Shown one piece after another: positions 1-8,677 of a DNA stretch of 64,000 nt. Location: NCBI RefSeq assembly GCF_014643375.1, contig NZ_BMJJ01000007.1:232002-296001 (forward strand). The letters are read 5' to 3'. The translations under genes and the position numbers were made by a program. The stretch is from Aureimonas glaciei. GTDB taxonomy: Bacteria; Pseudomonadota; Alphaproteobacteria; Rhizobiales; Rhizobiaceae. The stretch's first letter is position 1. Each line of letters opens with the position of its first letter. The notes below the pieces were generated by a model, which did no database searches, was not told the DNA's origin, and was given only the letters and a program-made list of their open reading frames with translations.

Positions 1-2
1 AG

Positions 3-134
3 CGATCCACGTACCGGTCCGACAAGCTCCTCAGAGGCTGGAACAGGGCGGTGTTGGCGGCGTCGGAGGAGCTGCCCCGGTCTCTCCAGAAGCGCCTGGC
101 GGCCGCCCTCGCAGGGCGTGGCACCACGCCGTAA
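3..134 (+). CDS. C-terminal end of a protein cut by the window edge
   Basis: An open frame enters from the left edge and stops with TAA at 132-134, giving the last 43 residues of a protein. The residues (RSTYRSDKLLRGWN early, ending AALAGRGTTP) are basic and helix-prone and look more like real protein than the alternative frames, but I recognise no family. It lies upstream of the terminase small subunit in the same direction, so it may be another gene of the phage-like element. The palindrome at 135-148 starts right after its stop codon. Low confidence because so little is visible. Confidence 0.35.
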   Translation, partial: RSTYRSDKLLRGWNRAVLAASEELPRSLQKRLAAALAGRGTTP

Positions 135-148
135 ATACAGATCTGTAT
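135..148. promoter_or_regulatory. Perfect 14-bp palindrome, operator-like
   Basis: ATACAGATCTGTAT reads the same on both strands and begins one base after a TAA stop codon. Short perfect palindromes like this in a phage-like segment are typical repressor or activator sites. No repressor gene is visible in the window, so the partner is unknown. Confidence 0.35.
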
Positions 149-160
149 GCACGGGCACGA

Positions 161-179
161 TGCGACGTCTCATGTCGCA
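161..179. promoter_or_regulatory. Second dyad, TGCGAC-N7-GTCGCA
   Basis: Six-base arms separated by seven bases lie 12 bp after the palindrome at 135-148. Together the two dyads could form a composite control region ahead of the terminase gene. They could also be a short transcription-stop hairpin, although no T-run follows. Confidence 0.3.
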
Positions 180-551
180 CGTCGATATAGAAGGCCCGTG
201 ACGGCCAAGGTCGCGTAAGACGTTGGGGATGCCGCCGAGGGCGAAGGAGGCACCTCACGCGCCTCCAGGATCGACGGCGGCGAAGGCGGGGGCCGGGGGA
301 CCCCACGGGAAAACGACGGTAGGTGGGTAGTTCGCGCTTGCCGGCTTCGCGTACTTACGAGATTTTCGGAATCGACCCACCAACCCGGCAGGTAAGGCCC
401 CTGTGGTGGCCCGCCAGTACCCGGCTTCGATCGCCGGTTCTCTTCTGACTCCGCCTTCGGCATATGGCTTCCTGGCCCATCTGTCGGCCTCGTCTTCTCG
501 TTCTCACTTCCAAGAGACCTGCCGGAAATGCCGGGTAACTTTCAATAACGG
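180..551. other. No convincing gene; upstream of terminase leader
   Basis: Short open frames occur on both strands, but none has recognisable protein character or a good ribosome site. I see no tRNA, IS end or tandem repeat. It probably holds the promoter for the terminase transcript. Confidence 0.4.
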
Positions 552-632
552 ACCCATCAGGTTTGGGTCGAGACACCACTGGCGAGCTAGGACTCCGACC
601 AGGGAAACCTGTCGGGTCTTCACCTGATGGGT
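552..632 (+). promoter_or_regulatory. Structured leader RNA before the terminase small subunit gene
   Basis: An 11-base inverted repeat (ACCCATCAGGT at 552-562, ACCTGATGGGT at 622-632) closes an 81-nt unit ending 5 nt before the terS ATG. Inside it, CGACC at 596-600 can pair either with GGTCG at 566-570 or, with AGG at 601-603, with CCTGTCG at 608-614. The second option makes a hairpin capped by a GAAA tetraloop at 604-607. These pairings are mutually exclusive, and the outer helix would bury the translation start region. This reads as a cis-regulatory RNA, but I match no known class. Confidence 0.45.
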
Positions 633-637
633 TCCAT

Positions 638-1225
638 ATGTCCGACCTCGACTATCACGACCCGATCCGCGACGCCGCCGACCGAGCCGAGCGGCTCATG
701 TCGATTTCCAAGGCCGCCCAACTCATCGGCAGGAACCGGGGGACCCTTCAGGACTGGATCAAAAAAGGCATGCCCGTCGCTCGCAAGGGCGAGACCGGAT
801 CCGCCCACATGGTGGATCTGAAAGAAGTAATCGTCTGGCGAGAGGAGCAAATCCGCCGCGAAGAGCGGTCCCGGTTTCCAGAGTCGGAGGACACCGTCTT
901 CGGTGGCGTGAAGCTGTCGCCGGGCGACCTTCTCAAGCTTGAGAACCTCAAGCTCACGCGTCTCAAGGTTGGGCAGGCTGCGGATGTCCTAGTCGTCCGA
1001 TCGATCCCCGAGGCGGCGTGGGAGCGCGCCTTCGGCATTCTTCGCCAGTCCATAATTTCTCTGCCCGACCGTATCACGAGAGAGATGGCCGGTTTCCCGG
1101 AAGACCGTAAGCTCGCGTGGCGCACCAAGGCGCAGGGATACTGCCGGGACGGCCTCAAGCAGGCGGCCAAGGTGGTCTCCGACGCTATGTCGACGGTTCC
1201 GATAAGGCCCGAAGATGCGTCATGA
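638..1225 (+). CDS. Phage terminase small subunit (Nu1-like)
   Basis: 195 residues. The N-terminal third has a winged-helix/MerR-like DNA-binding pattern (SISKAAQLIGRNRGTLQDWI, then a KGMPV loop), as in lambda Nu1-type small terminase subunits that recognise the packaging site and recruit the ATPase large subunit. The middle is helical and charged (LKLENLKLTRLKVGQA) and the rest is helical, as in the family. I start at the ATG at 638; an in-frame ATG at 563 would add a non-conserved stretch lying inside the leader structure. There is no strong Shine-Dalgarno sequence before 638, consistent with control by the leader. No large terminase, portal or capsid gene follows, which is unusual for a prophage and resembles a satellite or a remnant. 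Confidence 0.75.
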   Translation: MSDLDYHDPIRDAADRAERLMSISKAAQLIGRNRGTLQDWIKKGMPVARKGETGSAHMVDLKEVIVWREEQIRREERSRFPESEDTVFGGVKLSPGDLLKLENLKLTRLKVGQAADVLVVRSIPEAAWERAFGILRQSIISLPDRITREMAGFPEDRKLAWRTKAQGYCRDGLKQAAKVVSDAMSTVPIRPEDAS

Positions 1226-1276
1226 AGCTTCTTGCTCACTGCATCGACCTGACATCATCCAGACTTCTCGGACGAG

Positions 1277-1510
1277 GTGAAGGGGTCGTCTGCGGTGCCG
1301 TTACGGTTCACGTTGGACCCGCCCGTCCCGCTGGTCACCAAGGTCATCGCAGGCCAGACCCAGCGGGCTCGAAACGAGTCGATCGTACAGATGAGCGGCA
1401 GGACGGCGATCTGTGGAAGATCGTCGTTTGCCGTGGCCGAGCTGGATGAAACCGGCAGCTACGTTCAGGTTGGGCCGGACGAAGAGCCGGCAATCGACGA
1501 GGGGTTCTAG
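1277..1510 (+). CDS. Small hypothetical protein of the phage-like element
   Basis: 77 codons from a GTG start; the frame is closed upstream by a TGA at 1250-1252. The product (VPLRFTLDPPVPLVTKVIAG near the start, acidic C-terminus) is not recognisable. It overlaps the end of the opposing primase gene by 4 bp, a compact tail-to-tail arrangement that supports its being real. An alternative start at 1222, overlapping the terS stop, is in a different frame and gives an arginine-rich, unlikely protein. Confidence 0.4.
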   Translation: MKGSSAVPLRFTLDPPVPLVTKVIAGQTQRARNESIVQMSGRTAICGRSSFAVAELDETGSYVQVGPDEEPAIDEGF

Positions 1511-4500
1511 GCGACCGCTCTGATTCCAGGCTTGAACCGGGCCGGCCTCTCCGTCGTCACGGTTTCGACTACCGGTTTCGGCGTCGCAGCAAGCACCCGC
1601 TCAGGCGTCGTCACGACATCCACGATCGTGCCGACCGGGACGTAATCCCCGACGACATAGACGCTGACCGGCTCCTGCCGATGCACCTGCCGCGAGCGGG
1701 CAACGCACTGCACGAGGTCCTCGTCACGCGTCTGCGTGAGCATCCTCTTGTGCCACTCGCCCGAGGTCGACGGCGCCTCGAATGCCACGTCACCGCCATC
1801 CCGCATCGGCACCGTCACCATCTCCCGCGTCCACGCCGGACGGCCATCCCGCCCGACCAGAGACAGCTCCGGATAGGCGTCATCGTACGACAACGCTGCG
1901 GCGAGCGAGTCGAGCTGATCGGGCGACGGGAACACGCTCCCGATCATGACGACGGCCTCGACCCGAGCATAATCGTTGAGCCCTTTCAAGCCGTTATGAT
2001 GCCCCCAGTGAATCCGTGACGGCCACTCGCGCATGCCCCGCATCGCCGCTTCGGCGACACCACGGACGACCACCAGGATTTCGCCCGGGTGCTGCTGAGA
2101 CACCCGCTCCACGATGCCAGCAAGCTCGTCGAGGAGGTCCGACGGGCGGCCGGCGGAGCGCTCGGTGACTGCGTTTCGGAGCCGGGTTTGAGAGACGCCG
2201 GTGTGCCGGACGAGAGCGACGTGCTGACGGAGGGGGGCCGACACGTGGGTCGTCTTAATGCGGCATCCGAGGATGCGCTCGTTGATGTCGTTGTCGGCGG
2301 ATCCGTCGAGAAGGAGCCAAGGAACCGATCGAAAATTCAGGTCGTCGCGCCAAGCGAGGTGAATGGTCTCGCCAGCGAGGCGAATCCGTGGATCATGCGA
2401 CGGAACGACGAAATCGGGGTCGGCGCGGCTAGCGAGGATGAGACGCCTCCTCTCGTCGACGATCTTCCAGAAACGCGTCTCTTCGCGACCGTGGTACTCA
2501 TCGATTCCGAGGATGCTCTGCAACCCCGCTTCGTCGGTATATGGGTGCACTCGTGCCGAACGGCTGTCCCCGCGAGACGATACGGCGATCGCCCCGGAGA
2601 CGAGCGCCTCGCCATCCTTCCGGTCCGCGAAAACAGTCGCGAGATCGGCCCCGGCTTTGAGCGCGGACACGGCAAGTCGGCAAGCTCGAATGCGATTGTC
2701 GAGAAGCGTGTCGGCGGTTCGTCCGACGGCCTGGTCTCCGGGCGAGACCGGAGGAGCCCTCCGAACTCGAGCAAGCGTATCGACCGGGAATGTCGCGCTC
2801 TGGAGCACGACGCCGTGGAAAGCTTCATCGACGACGACCGCTCGCACCGCAGCTTTCAGCCCTGGGTCGATCTTTGGCATCGTGAGAAAAGCATGCGGCG
2901 CGAGAATCAAGTCTGCTGTTTCGAGGCCGGTGTATTGATCGAAAGCCGGACAACCGTCACGGCGAGGGCAGACTACGGTGACGAGTGCGCCGGAGGAGCT
3001 TCGGACCCGTGACTCGCATGCGCCGGCGGGCGAGATGCCTCTAGCTTCGAGCAACGGCACGATTGGATTATCGCATAGCGATGACCGGCCTCGTAGGATC
3101 CGAACTTCTAGACCGGAAGCGCGTGCGTCGGCCGCGATCTGATCGATGTTGCGATGAGCCGGCGGGGCCATGAGGTATCCCAGCGGTCCGGTGCCGAAGT
3201 CGCTCTTCGCTGCATCGAGCGCGGTGACCAGAGACGTTGTTTTGCCAGTCCCTGGCAGGCCTCGAAGACACGAGACCGGCGGCACTGAACCGTCGGTCGG
3301 CGACCAGGACAGCATGTCGATGACCCCCTGCTCGATTGCCGTTTTCGTCTCCTTCCCTACCCGCTCCGACGTTTCCCCGACCGTTGACGGGAACGAGCGA
3401 CCGGCAGCCAGAGTAGCGTCATCCTTCGTCATCGTCACACCAGCGACCGACCCCGTCTGGCCAAGCCATGCGAATGCTCCATCCGACCGGTATGCCTCGG
3501 TCTGTTTCGCCGACGCTGGGCGCCGAGGTGCTAGGACGACCTTGCGGTCCGGACGGCCGACGGCGCCGGAGCGGGTTCCATAAGCTTTCCCGTTCTGGAT
3601 CGGCGGGATCCGCCCGGACGCGACTTCACGAGCGACACGAACGACCTTGTCCCTGACGTCCTTCATGATGTCATCGTCGGATTCGAATTTCCCCGACGGT
3701 GTCGTCACGTGCGTCACCGCTCGCCGGACGAACTCGCCGTACACGGTCGACTCGAGTTCGTGGATGCCCTCCTCGCTCGTCGCCAGGTCGTGCCGCGTCC
3801 TGACGATCGAGCGGACCAGATCGAACAGAAAACCCTCGCGGCCATCCTCGACCCTGCCCTGGTCGTCGAGCACGACGCTCGACCGCATGATGATCGGGTA
3901 GTCGCCAGACGGGGCATTCGAGACGACGAGACGTGGCATCGACGGCTCGCCATGGCCGACGATGCCGAACTCGCGGTCGATGGCGTCGAGAATGGCCTCG
4001 ATCTGCTCGGCGGTGACGAGAGGAGCGCGACCTGGACCGGCCGTCGTCGGCTGCGTCACCTCGAAGTGCCCGTTGGCATGCAGCGTGGGGAGCCATTCGT
4101 ACGAGGGGCAGTAACCCTCATGACGATAGCCATACGCCATCACATGCTGGCCGTCTTTGAGAAGCTCGATTTTCGATGTCGATGGCGACCCGTCCTCGTT
4201 TCGGAGAACGAACGCCGTGCGCCGGGGCAAATCGTCTGGATGTGCTCGATAGAGAAGCGCCTCGTGCGGGCTGCCGGGGCGCGTACGGATGAACGGCGTC
4301 GGTCCGGCGATCTCAGCGAATATCTCTCGGACCCGACACGACCGGAGCGCGTCGTTGATGTCGAGATCGGCGCAGAACACGCTCTGGCTCGGAGCGCCTA
4401 GCAGGATCGCGGTGTTGGCGCCTGGGGCACGGGGCACCCAAGTCTCCACTTCGGCGAGCGTCGGGCCCGAAGGCTGGCCAATCCAGCGGCGCCACTCCAG

Positions 4501-4716
4501 CGGCTTCCTCGGCGTCGTCTCGTCAAACTGGTAGTCGCCGACCAAGGCGGGGGATCGGTCGACGAGGCATGGAAGGACTGCCCAACCGAACGCGGCCATG
4601 ATCGGTCCGGCGTGCTTGAAGCGGGTCGGTTGGCGACGCTCTTGCCAGTCGACCTGCGGCGGGGGCGTCGGCAGGTCCTCGGCCAGGGGCGCGAAGGCAC
4701 GGATTTCGGGCTTCAT
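1507..4716 (-). CDS. Primase-polymerase / helicase-type replication protein
   Basis: 1069 residues. The N-terminal part resembles the bifunctional primase-polymerase (archaeo-eukaryotic primase) domain: a hydrophobic strand ending FCADLDIND (DxD metal motif, about residues 115-120) and a downstream GQHV histidine motif. A P-loop (GLPGTGKTTS, Lys492) and a Walker B-type VVVDEAFH (Asp630-Glu631) mark a helicase/NTPase domain; a late arginine-containing VARSRQVHR resembles helicase motif VI. Such fusions start replication of plasmids, phages and satellites by making primers and unwinding DNA. It faces the terminase gene and is the largest gene of the element. I see no frameshift. The exact helicase superfamily cannot be decided by eye. 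Confidence 0.75.
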   Translation of the reverse strand: MKPEIRAFAPLAEDLPTPPPQVDWQERRQPTRFKHAGPIMAAFGWAVLPCLVDRSPALVGDYQFDETTPRKPLEWRRWIGQPSGPTLAEVETWVPRAPGANTAILLGAPSQSVFCADLDINDALRSCRVREIFAEIAGPTPFIRTRPGSPHEALLYRAHPDDLPRRTAFVLRNEDGSPSTSKIELLKDGQHVMAYGYRHEGYCPSYEWLPTLHANGHFEVTQPTTAGPGRAPLVTAEQIEAILDAIDREFGIVGHGEPSMPRLVVSNAPSGDYPIIMRSSVVLDDQGRVEDGREGFLFDLVRSIVRTRHDLATSEEGIHELESTVYGEFVRRAVTHVTTPSGKFESDDDIMKDVRDKVVRVAREVASGRIPPIQNGKAYGTRSGAVGRPDRKVVLAPRRPASAKQTEAYRSDGAFAWLGQTGSVAGVTMTKDDATLAAGRSFPSTVGETSERVGKETKTAIEQGVIDMLSWSPTDGSVPPVSCLRGLPGTGKTTSLVTALDAAKSDFGTGPLGYLMAPPAHRNIDQIAADARASGLEVRILRGRSSLCDNPIVPLLEARGISPAGACESRVRSSSGALVTVVCPRRDGCPAFDQYTGLETADLILAPHAFLTMPKIDPGLKAAVRAVVVDEAFHGVVLQSATFPVDTLARVRRAPPVSPGDQAVGRTADTLLDNRIRACRLAVSALKAGADLATVFADRKDGEALVSGAIAVSSRGDSRSARVHPYTDEAGLQSILGIDEYHGREETRFWKIVDERRRLILASRADPDFVVPSHDPRIRLAGETIHLAWRDDLNFRSVPWLLLDGSADNDINERILGCRIKTTHVSAPLRQHVALVRHTGVSQTRLRNAVTERSAGRPSDLLDELAGIVERVSQQHPGEILVVVRGVAEAAMRGMREWPSRIHWGHHNGLKGLNDYARVEAVVMIGSVFPSPDQLDSLAAALSYDDAYPELSLVGRDGRPAWTREMVTVPMRDGGDVAFEAPSTSGEWHKRMLTQTRDEDLVQCVARSRQVHRQEPVSVYVVGDYVPVGTIVDVVTTPERVLAATPKPVVETVTTERPARFKPGIRAVA

Positions 4717-4804
4717 GATGCGTAGTCCGGAATGAATGCAAGGAGCTTGCGGGCGATCTTCGTCGCCTCGTCTCTATAAGCATGTGACCGATTCGATCCG
4801 CCGT

Positions 4805-4951
4805 CTACAGCTCACCGAAAATAAATTGGAGGTTCACCCACTCTGGGGCGAAGTTCCCCCAATCCTCCCCCCACACTTTCGAAATAACGTCGGCACACTC
4901 CTGTTTAAGAAATTCCTGACCGCCTGAACGCGCGTTCGCGCCTCCGGACAT
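4805..4951 (-). CDS. Possible 48-residue protein upstream of the primase gene
   Basis: A small frame read toward the primase gene, starting at the ATG complementary to 4949-4951. A GGGAGGTGAT run, an excellent match to the 16S 3' end, lies about 12 nt upstream (spacing on the long side). The product is acidic and aromatic in its second half (KVWGEDWGNFAPEWVNLQF). The DNA here is richer in A/T than its surroundings. No family recognised; the ribosome site and protein-like composition are the only support. Confidence 0.35.
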   Translation of the reverse strand: MSGGANARSGGQEFLKQECADVISKVWGEDWGNFAPEWVNLQFIFGEL

Positions 4952-5489
4952 TAACGATTCGGTATCACCTCCCGTTAAGTAGCTAAAATACCCTCGAAAA
5001 ATCCTTCCAGCCCCTTCCCACTTGCACCGAAACAAGCATGCTAGATTCGTGGGACGGCGGGGCTTTTCCAAGAGACTATTCTTCAGCGATTCCGTCCGTT
5101 GCTTCGGTCGGATCGTGCGAAAATTCGAGTAATGGGCTAGCCACGGCTAGGCCGAAACGGCTTCGCGCACTGATTCGTTCGTCGAGGGGAATGGACTGGT
5201 ATGAACGAAGCCGAGGAGGAGTAGGTCTAAGCGAACGTTCTCGAGGAACGGCCGCTCAGACCTTCAAACGTGTGATGAAAAATGCGAAGGGCGATTCCGC
5301 TATCGACCCACTGCTGCCCTACCCGAGTAAGTTGGCAACGATCATAGGCGGACATACCTGTTGGCCAACCGATCGATGCCAGAGAAGGTCCGTGTCCTCG
5401 ACAACGAGATCGACGTGACCGACAGGGCCGACCTGGGCGTCGCACCTGACTTTCGGTCCTGCCCCTCAACCGTCAGTGACCGAGATCCA
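4952..5489. other. Non-coding boundary of the phage-like element
   Basis: About 540 bp with no credible gene. It begins in an A/T-richer patch and returns to GC-rich sequence by about 5.1 kb. This is where the element could start or end, but I found no tRNA gene, no obvious att repeat and no integrase. Confidence 0.4.
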
Positions 5490-6464
5490 CTACGGAACGA
5501 GGACGATCGGGCCGTTCGACGTGCCGCTGTCCATCGCCTCGTGCGCCTGCGCGACCTGCTCGAGGGGATAGGTCTTCCAGATCTCCGGCTTGATGATCCC
5601 AGCCGCGGCGGCCTCGTATACGTCGCGCGCCCGTTCCCTGTATTCGGCGAGATCGGCCGCGTAGGCGGCGATCGAGGGACGTGTCAGGTAGAGCGACCCC
5701 TTCGCCTGAAGTGTAGCGACGGAGACCGGGTCCGGCAGGCCGCTCGAGGCACCGAGCGAGACCATCAGTCCCCTCGGCCGCAGGCTGTCGACGGAGGCCG
5801 CGAACGTCTCGCGCCCGATCCCGTCGTAGACGACGTCCGCCTTGCGTCCGTCGGTGAGACGGGACACCTCCCCGGCCAGGTCACACGAACCCCAGACGAG
5901 GACGGCGTCGCAGCCCCTCGACTTGGCGATGGCCACGCTCGCCTCCTTCGACACCACGCCGATCACGAAGGCGCCGAGCCGCTTGGCCCAGGGTGCCATG
6001 ACCTGCCCGAGCGCGCCGGCCACGCCGTAGAGCACGACGACGGTGCCGGGACCGACAGGGTACGTGTTCTTCAGGAGGTACTGGGCGGTGATGCCCTTGA
6101 ACGTGATCGCCGCGGCCTCCTCGAAGCTCAACCCCTCGGGCAATCGGACCAGTCGTTCGGCTGGATAGGCACGCACTGCGGCGTAAGCTCCGACGGGACC
6201 GAGCGCGTAGGCAACGCGATCGCCGACGGCGACGTCGCTGACCCCGCTGCCGACCGCGACCACGGTCCCCGCTGCCTCAAGTCCGATGCCCCCGGGGACG
6301 GGGATCGGAACGGCGCCCTTGCGGTGCATGGCGTCGAGGTAGTTCACGCCGACGGCACGCTGCTCGACGATCGCCTCGCCCGGGCCGGGCGACGGAACCT
6401 CGACTTCATGGGGCACCAGGACGTCGGGGCCGCCTGTCTGCGTCAGTTGGATCGCGATGGTCAT
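5490..6464 (-). CDS. Zinc-independent quinone oxidoreductase (QOR family)
   Basis: 324 residues, normal for NADPH:quinone oxidoreductases of the medium-chain dehydrogenase superfamily. A GroES-like N-terminal half (RAVGVNYLDAMHRKG, GGIGLEAAGTV) is followed by a Rossmann domain (GVAGALGQVMAPWAKRLGA). The cysteines and histidines that bind catalytic zinc in alcohol dehydrogenases are absent, as expected for QOR. It reduces quinones or other activated carbonyl compounds with NADPH in the cytoplasm. It is the last gene of a leftward operon (oxidoreductase, epoxide hydrolase, QOR; 30-bp gap to the gene before it), probably under the HxlR regulator at 8.7 kb, a family that often controls quinone reductases. 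Confidence 0.85.
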   Translation of the reverse strand: MTIAIQLTQTGGPDVLVPHEVEVPSPGPGEAIVEQRAVGVNYLDAMHRKGAVPIPVPGGIGLEAAGTVVAVGSGVSDVAVGDRVAYALGPVGAYAAVRAYPAERLVRLPEGLSFEEAAAITFKGITAQYLLKNTYPVGPGTVVVLYGVAGALGQVMAPWAKRLGAFVIGVVSKEASVAIAKSRGCDAVLVWGSCDLAGEVSRLTDGRKADVVYDGIGRETFAASVDSLRPRGLMVSLGASSGLPDPVSVATLQAKGSLYLTRPSIAAYAADLAEYRERARDVYEAAAAGIIKPEIWKTYPLEQVAQAHEAMDSGTSNGPIVLVP

Positions 6465-6494
6465 CGGTCGTGCCTCCTCTCGGGGTTAAATGCA

Positions 6495-7769
6495 CTAGCG
6501 CAGGCCGCGGAACGTCCTTCGGACCTCGTTGACGAACGCCGTCGGCTGTTCCCACGCGGCAAAGTGACCGCCCTCGGCCACTTCGTTGAAGTGGACCAGA
6601 TTGGCGAACCGCGGCTCCGCCCAGCGCTTCGACAGGCGCAGCTTCTCGCCCGGGAACATGCTGATGCCCGTGGGCGTCGGCATCGGCTCGTCGATCGTCG
6701 CGATGCGAGGGGTCTCGCGGGCCGTCTCCCAGTAGAGACGCGCAGAGCTCGCTCCGGCGTTCGACAACCAGTAGAGCATGACGTTGTCGATCATGCCATC
6801 GAGCGTGAAGACGCGCTCCGGATGGCCATCGCTGTCCGACACGTCCTGAAGCATCTGGTAGATCCAGGCCGCCAGCCCTGCGGGCGAGTCCGCCAAGCCA
6901 TAGGCAACGGACTGCGGATGCCTGCTGTGGATCTGGGCGTAGCCGGAAAGCCGATCCACGTAGAACTGGAGGTCCTCCAGCATCTTGCGCTCGTCGGGCG
7001 TCGCGCTGGCCTTCTCGGCATCAGTCAGCTCGAACTCGACGAGGTTGAGGTGGATCCCGATCAAGCCGGGCGGCTTCATGAAGCCGAGCCTCGTGGCGAT
7101 CTGCGCACCGCGGTCGCCACCCTGCGCCGCCCATCGTTCGTAGCCGAGCCGCTCCATCAGGACGATCCAGGCCTTGGCGATGCGCTCGTTGTTCCAGCCC
7201 ACCCCGGTCGGCTTCTCGGAGAAGCCATGGCCGGGTAGCGACGGCACCACGACGTGGAAGGCATCCGATGCCTGGCCACCATGAGCGACCGGATCGGTCA
7301 GCGGACCGATGACATGCCGGAACTCGAGCACCGATCCCGGCCAGCCGTGGGTGAGAAGCAGCGGCACGGCATTGGGCTCGGGGGAGCGAACATGCAGGAA
7401 GTGGATGTCGAGGCCGTCGATCTCGGTGACATGCTGGCCGGAGCTGTTGAGCAGCCGTTCGCAGGCCCGCCAGTCGTAGCCGTCCCTCCAGCGTTCGACC
7501 AACGCCCGAACGTCTTCCAAGGGCGGCCCCTGGCTCGTGTCGTCGACCGTCTCCCGGTCCGGCCACCGCGTCCGCGCAAGCCGAGACTGGAGGTCGTCGA
7601 GATCGGCTTGGGGAACGGCCAACCTGAAAGGGCGCACGAGAGTGCCCTTCGCACCGGATGCGCCGATCGCAGGCGAAGCGGGCTCCCTCGATGCCGCGCG
7701 GGCCATACCCGGCACCAAGGCGATGCCCGCAGCGGTGGCGAGCGAGTGGATGAACTGTCGGCGGTCCAT
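6495..7769 (-). CDS. Tat-exported epoxide hydrolase (EHN-type alpha/beta hydrolase)
   Basis: 424 residues from the ATG at 7769, chosen because a GAGGAA ribosome site precedes it and a twin-arginine signal follows (MDRRQFIHSLATAAG, cleavage near ARA). An epoxide hydrolase N-terminal domain (FRLAVPQADLDDLQSRLART) precedes the alpha/beta core: oxyanion motif HGWPGS and nucleophile loop AAQGGDRGAQ, whose Asp attacks the epoxide, the position usually written GGDWG in relatives. It converts epoxides to diols, presumably in the periplasm. The upstream in-frame extension to 7916 is arginine-rich and not conserved-looking. Second gene of the HxlR-side operon. Confidence 0.85.
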   Translation of the reverse strand: MDRRQFIHSLATAAGIALVPGMARAASREPASPAIGASGAKGTLVRPFRLAVPQADLDDLQSRLARTRWPDRETVDDTSQGPPLEDVRALVERWRDGYDWRACERLLNSSGQHVTEIDGLDIHFLHVRSPEPNAVPLLLTHGWPGSVLEFRHVIGPLTDPVAHGGQASDAFHVVVPSLPGHGFSEKPTGVGWNNERIAKAWIVLMERLGYERWAAQGGDRGAQIATRLGFMKPPGLIGIHLNLVEFELTDAEKASATPDERKMLEDLQFYVDRLSGYAQIHSRHPQSVAYGLADSPAGLAAWIYQMLQDVSDSDGHPERVFTLDGMIDNVMLYWLSNAGASSARLYWETARETPRIATIDEPMPTPTGISMFPGEKLRLSKRWAEPRFANLVHFNEVAEGGHFAAWEQPTAFVNEVRRTFRGLR

Positions 7770-7848
7770 GGCAACTTTCCTCGGACGGTGTCGGCGCGGC
7801 GCTAAGCCCTTCGGTTCGGCAGGCGATGATCCGGTCGCGATAGGACCG

Positions 7849-8595
7849 CTACATGTTGATCGCGCGAACCAGACGGACGCCCCAGTCCTCGTCCGGGTTC
7901 GTGGTGCCGTCCCCAAGACGCTCCTGCATGACGGCGACGCCTAGGTCGCGGCGCTTGGGCAGGCGAGGCCTGTCGGCAGCCGCCAGGGCCGGCCCCATCT
8001 CCTCCCGCGTCAGGTCGGTGCAGTAGGCCGGGGCACCCGGCTGCTGGCGCCACGAGTCCGCGAGCGTGCCGGCATCGAAGCCGGCGAACCCGGTATCCTG
8101 AACGAGCGCCATCGCGACCTCCCGGTCCCGGTCCCGGTCCGCCGCGACGGGGATGGCGATGCGGCCAGGAGCTCCCGCTGGCTGGCCCTTCTTGGCGAGC
8201 GAAGCGGAGCCGATGGCGTTCCAGGCCTTGGCGATGGGACGGCCCAACTGCTCGGCGACCCAGAGGCTCTCGACCTCGCCTTGATCGATCGCCTCGATCC
8301 GCTCGTCGCGGAACGGGTAGTAGTTGGACGTGTCGATCACGACCGTTTCGGTTGGGAGGTTCGCGATCCGGGGCGAGATATCGGGCAGTCGGTTGAGGGG
8401 AATGGAGAGAATGACGACTTCGACGTCGACGAGCGCTTCCTGCTGCGTAACCGCACGGGCGCCGGACGACAGGAGTTCGGCAGCAATCGTTTCCGGCCCG
8501 CGGGAGTTGGCGACCTTCACGTCGTGCCCGGCGGCACTGAGTTTCTGGACCAGCGTCTTGCCGATGTGGCCCGTACCGAGAATGCCGATCTTCAT
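7849..8595 (-). CDS. NADP oxidoreductase, F420-reductase-like (left paralogue)
   Basis: 248 residues. It starts directly with the nucleotide-binding motif MKIGILGTGHIGKTL and has the VANSRGPET turn and the DTSNYYP and EQLGRPIAKAWN blocks of the NADPH-dependent F420 reductase-like family. Coenzyme F420 is not expected here, so the real substrate is unknown, plausibly a flavin or quinone-like compound. It has the same length as the divergent paralogue at 9186-9932, sharing the SWRQQPG and YC-D patterns. Start at 8595 is preferred; the longer frame runs into the regulator's promoter. First gene of a three-gene operon; a 19-bp motif lies about 80 bp upstream. Confidence 0.8.
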   Translation of the reverse strand: MKIGILGTGHIGKTLVQKLSAAGHDVKVANSRGPETIAAELLSSGARAVTQQEALVDVEVVILSIPLNRLPDISPRIANLPTETVVIDTSNYYPFRDERIEAIDQGEVESLWVAEQLGRPIAKAWNAIGSASLAKKGQPAGAPGRIAIPVAADRDRDREVAMALVQDTGFAGFDAGTLADSWRQQPGAPAYCTDLTREEMGPALAAADRPRLPKRRDLGVAVMQERLGDGTTNPDEDWGVRLVRAINM

Positions 8596-8677
8596 GGTGT
8601 TCGTCCTGCTAGCTGTTGCGTCGCCGTCATAACTACGAGTAGGTAGAGGTGTCGGCAAGAACCGACCAAAAACTGAC

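Noticed and set aside
552..632. Hammerhead ribozyme (CTGATG and GAAA words present)
   Set aside because: The CTGATG is followed by GG instead of the required GA, and the 14 nt between the GAAA and CTGATG elements are too short for the needed helices.
5361..7238. 625-codon plus-strand open frame
   Set aside because: It is the antisense of the quinone oxidoreductase and epoxide hydrolase genes; Asp/Arg-rich product without family motifs, a GC-rich shadow.
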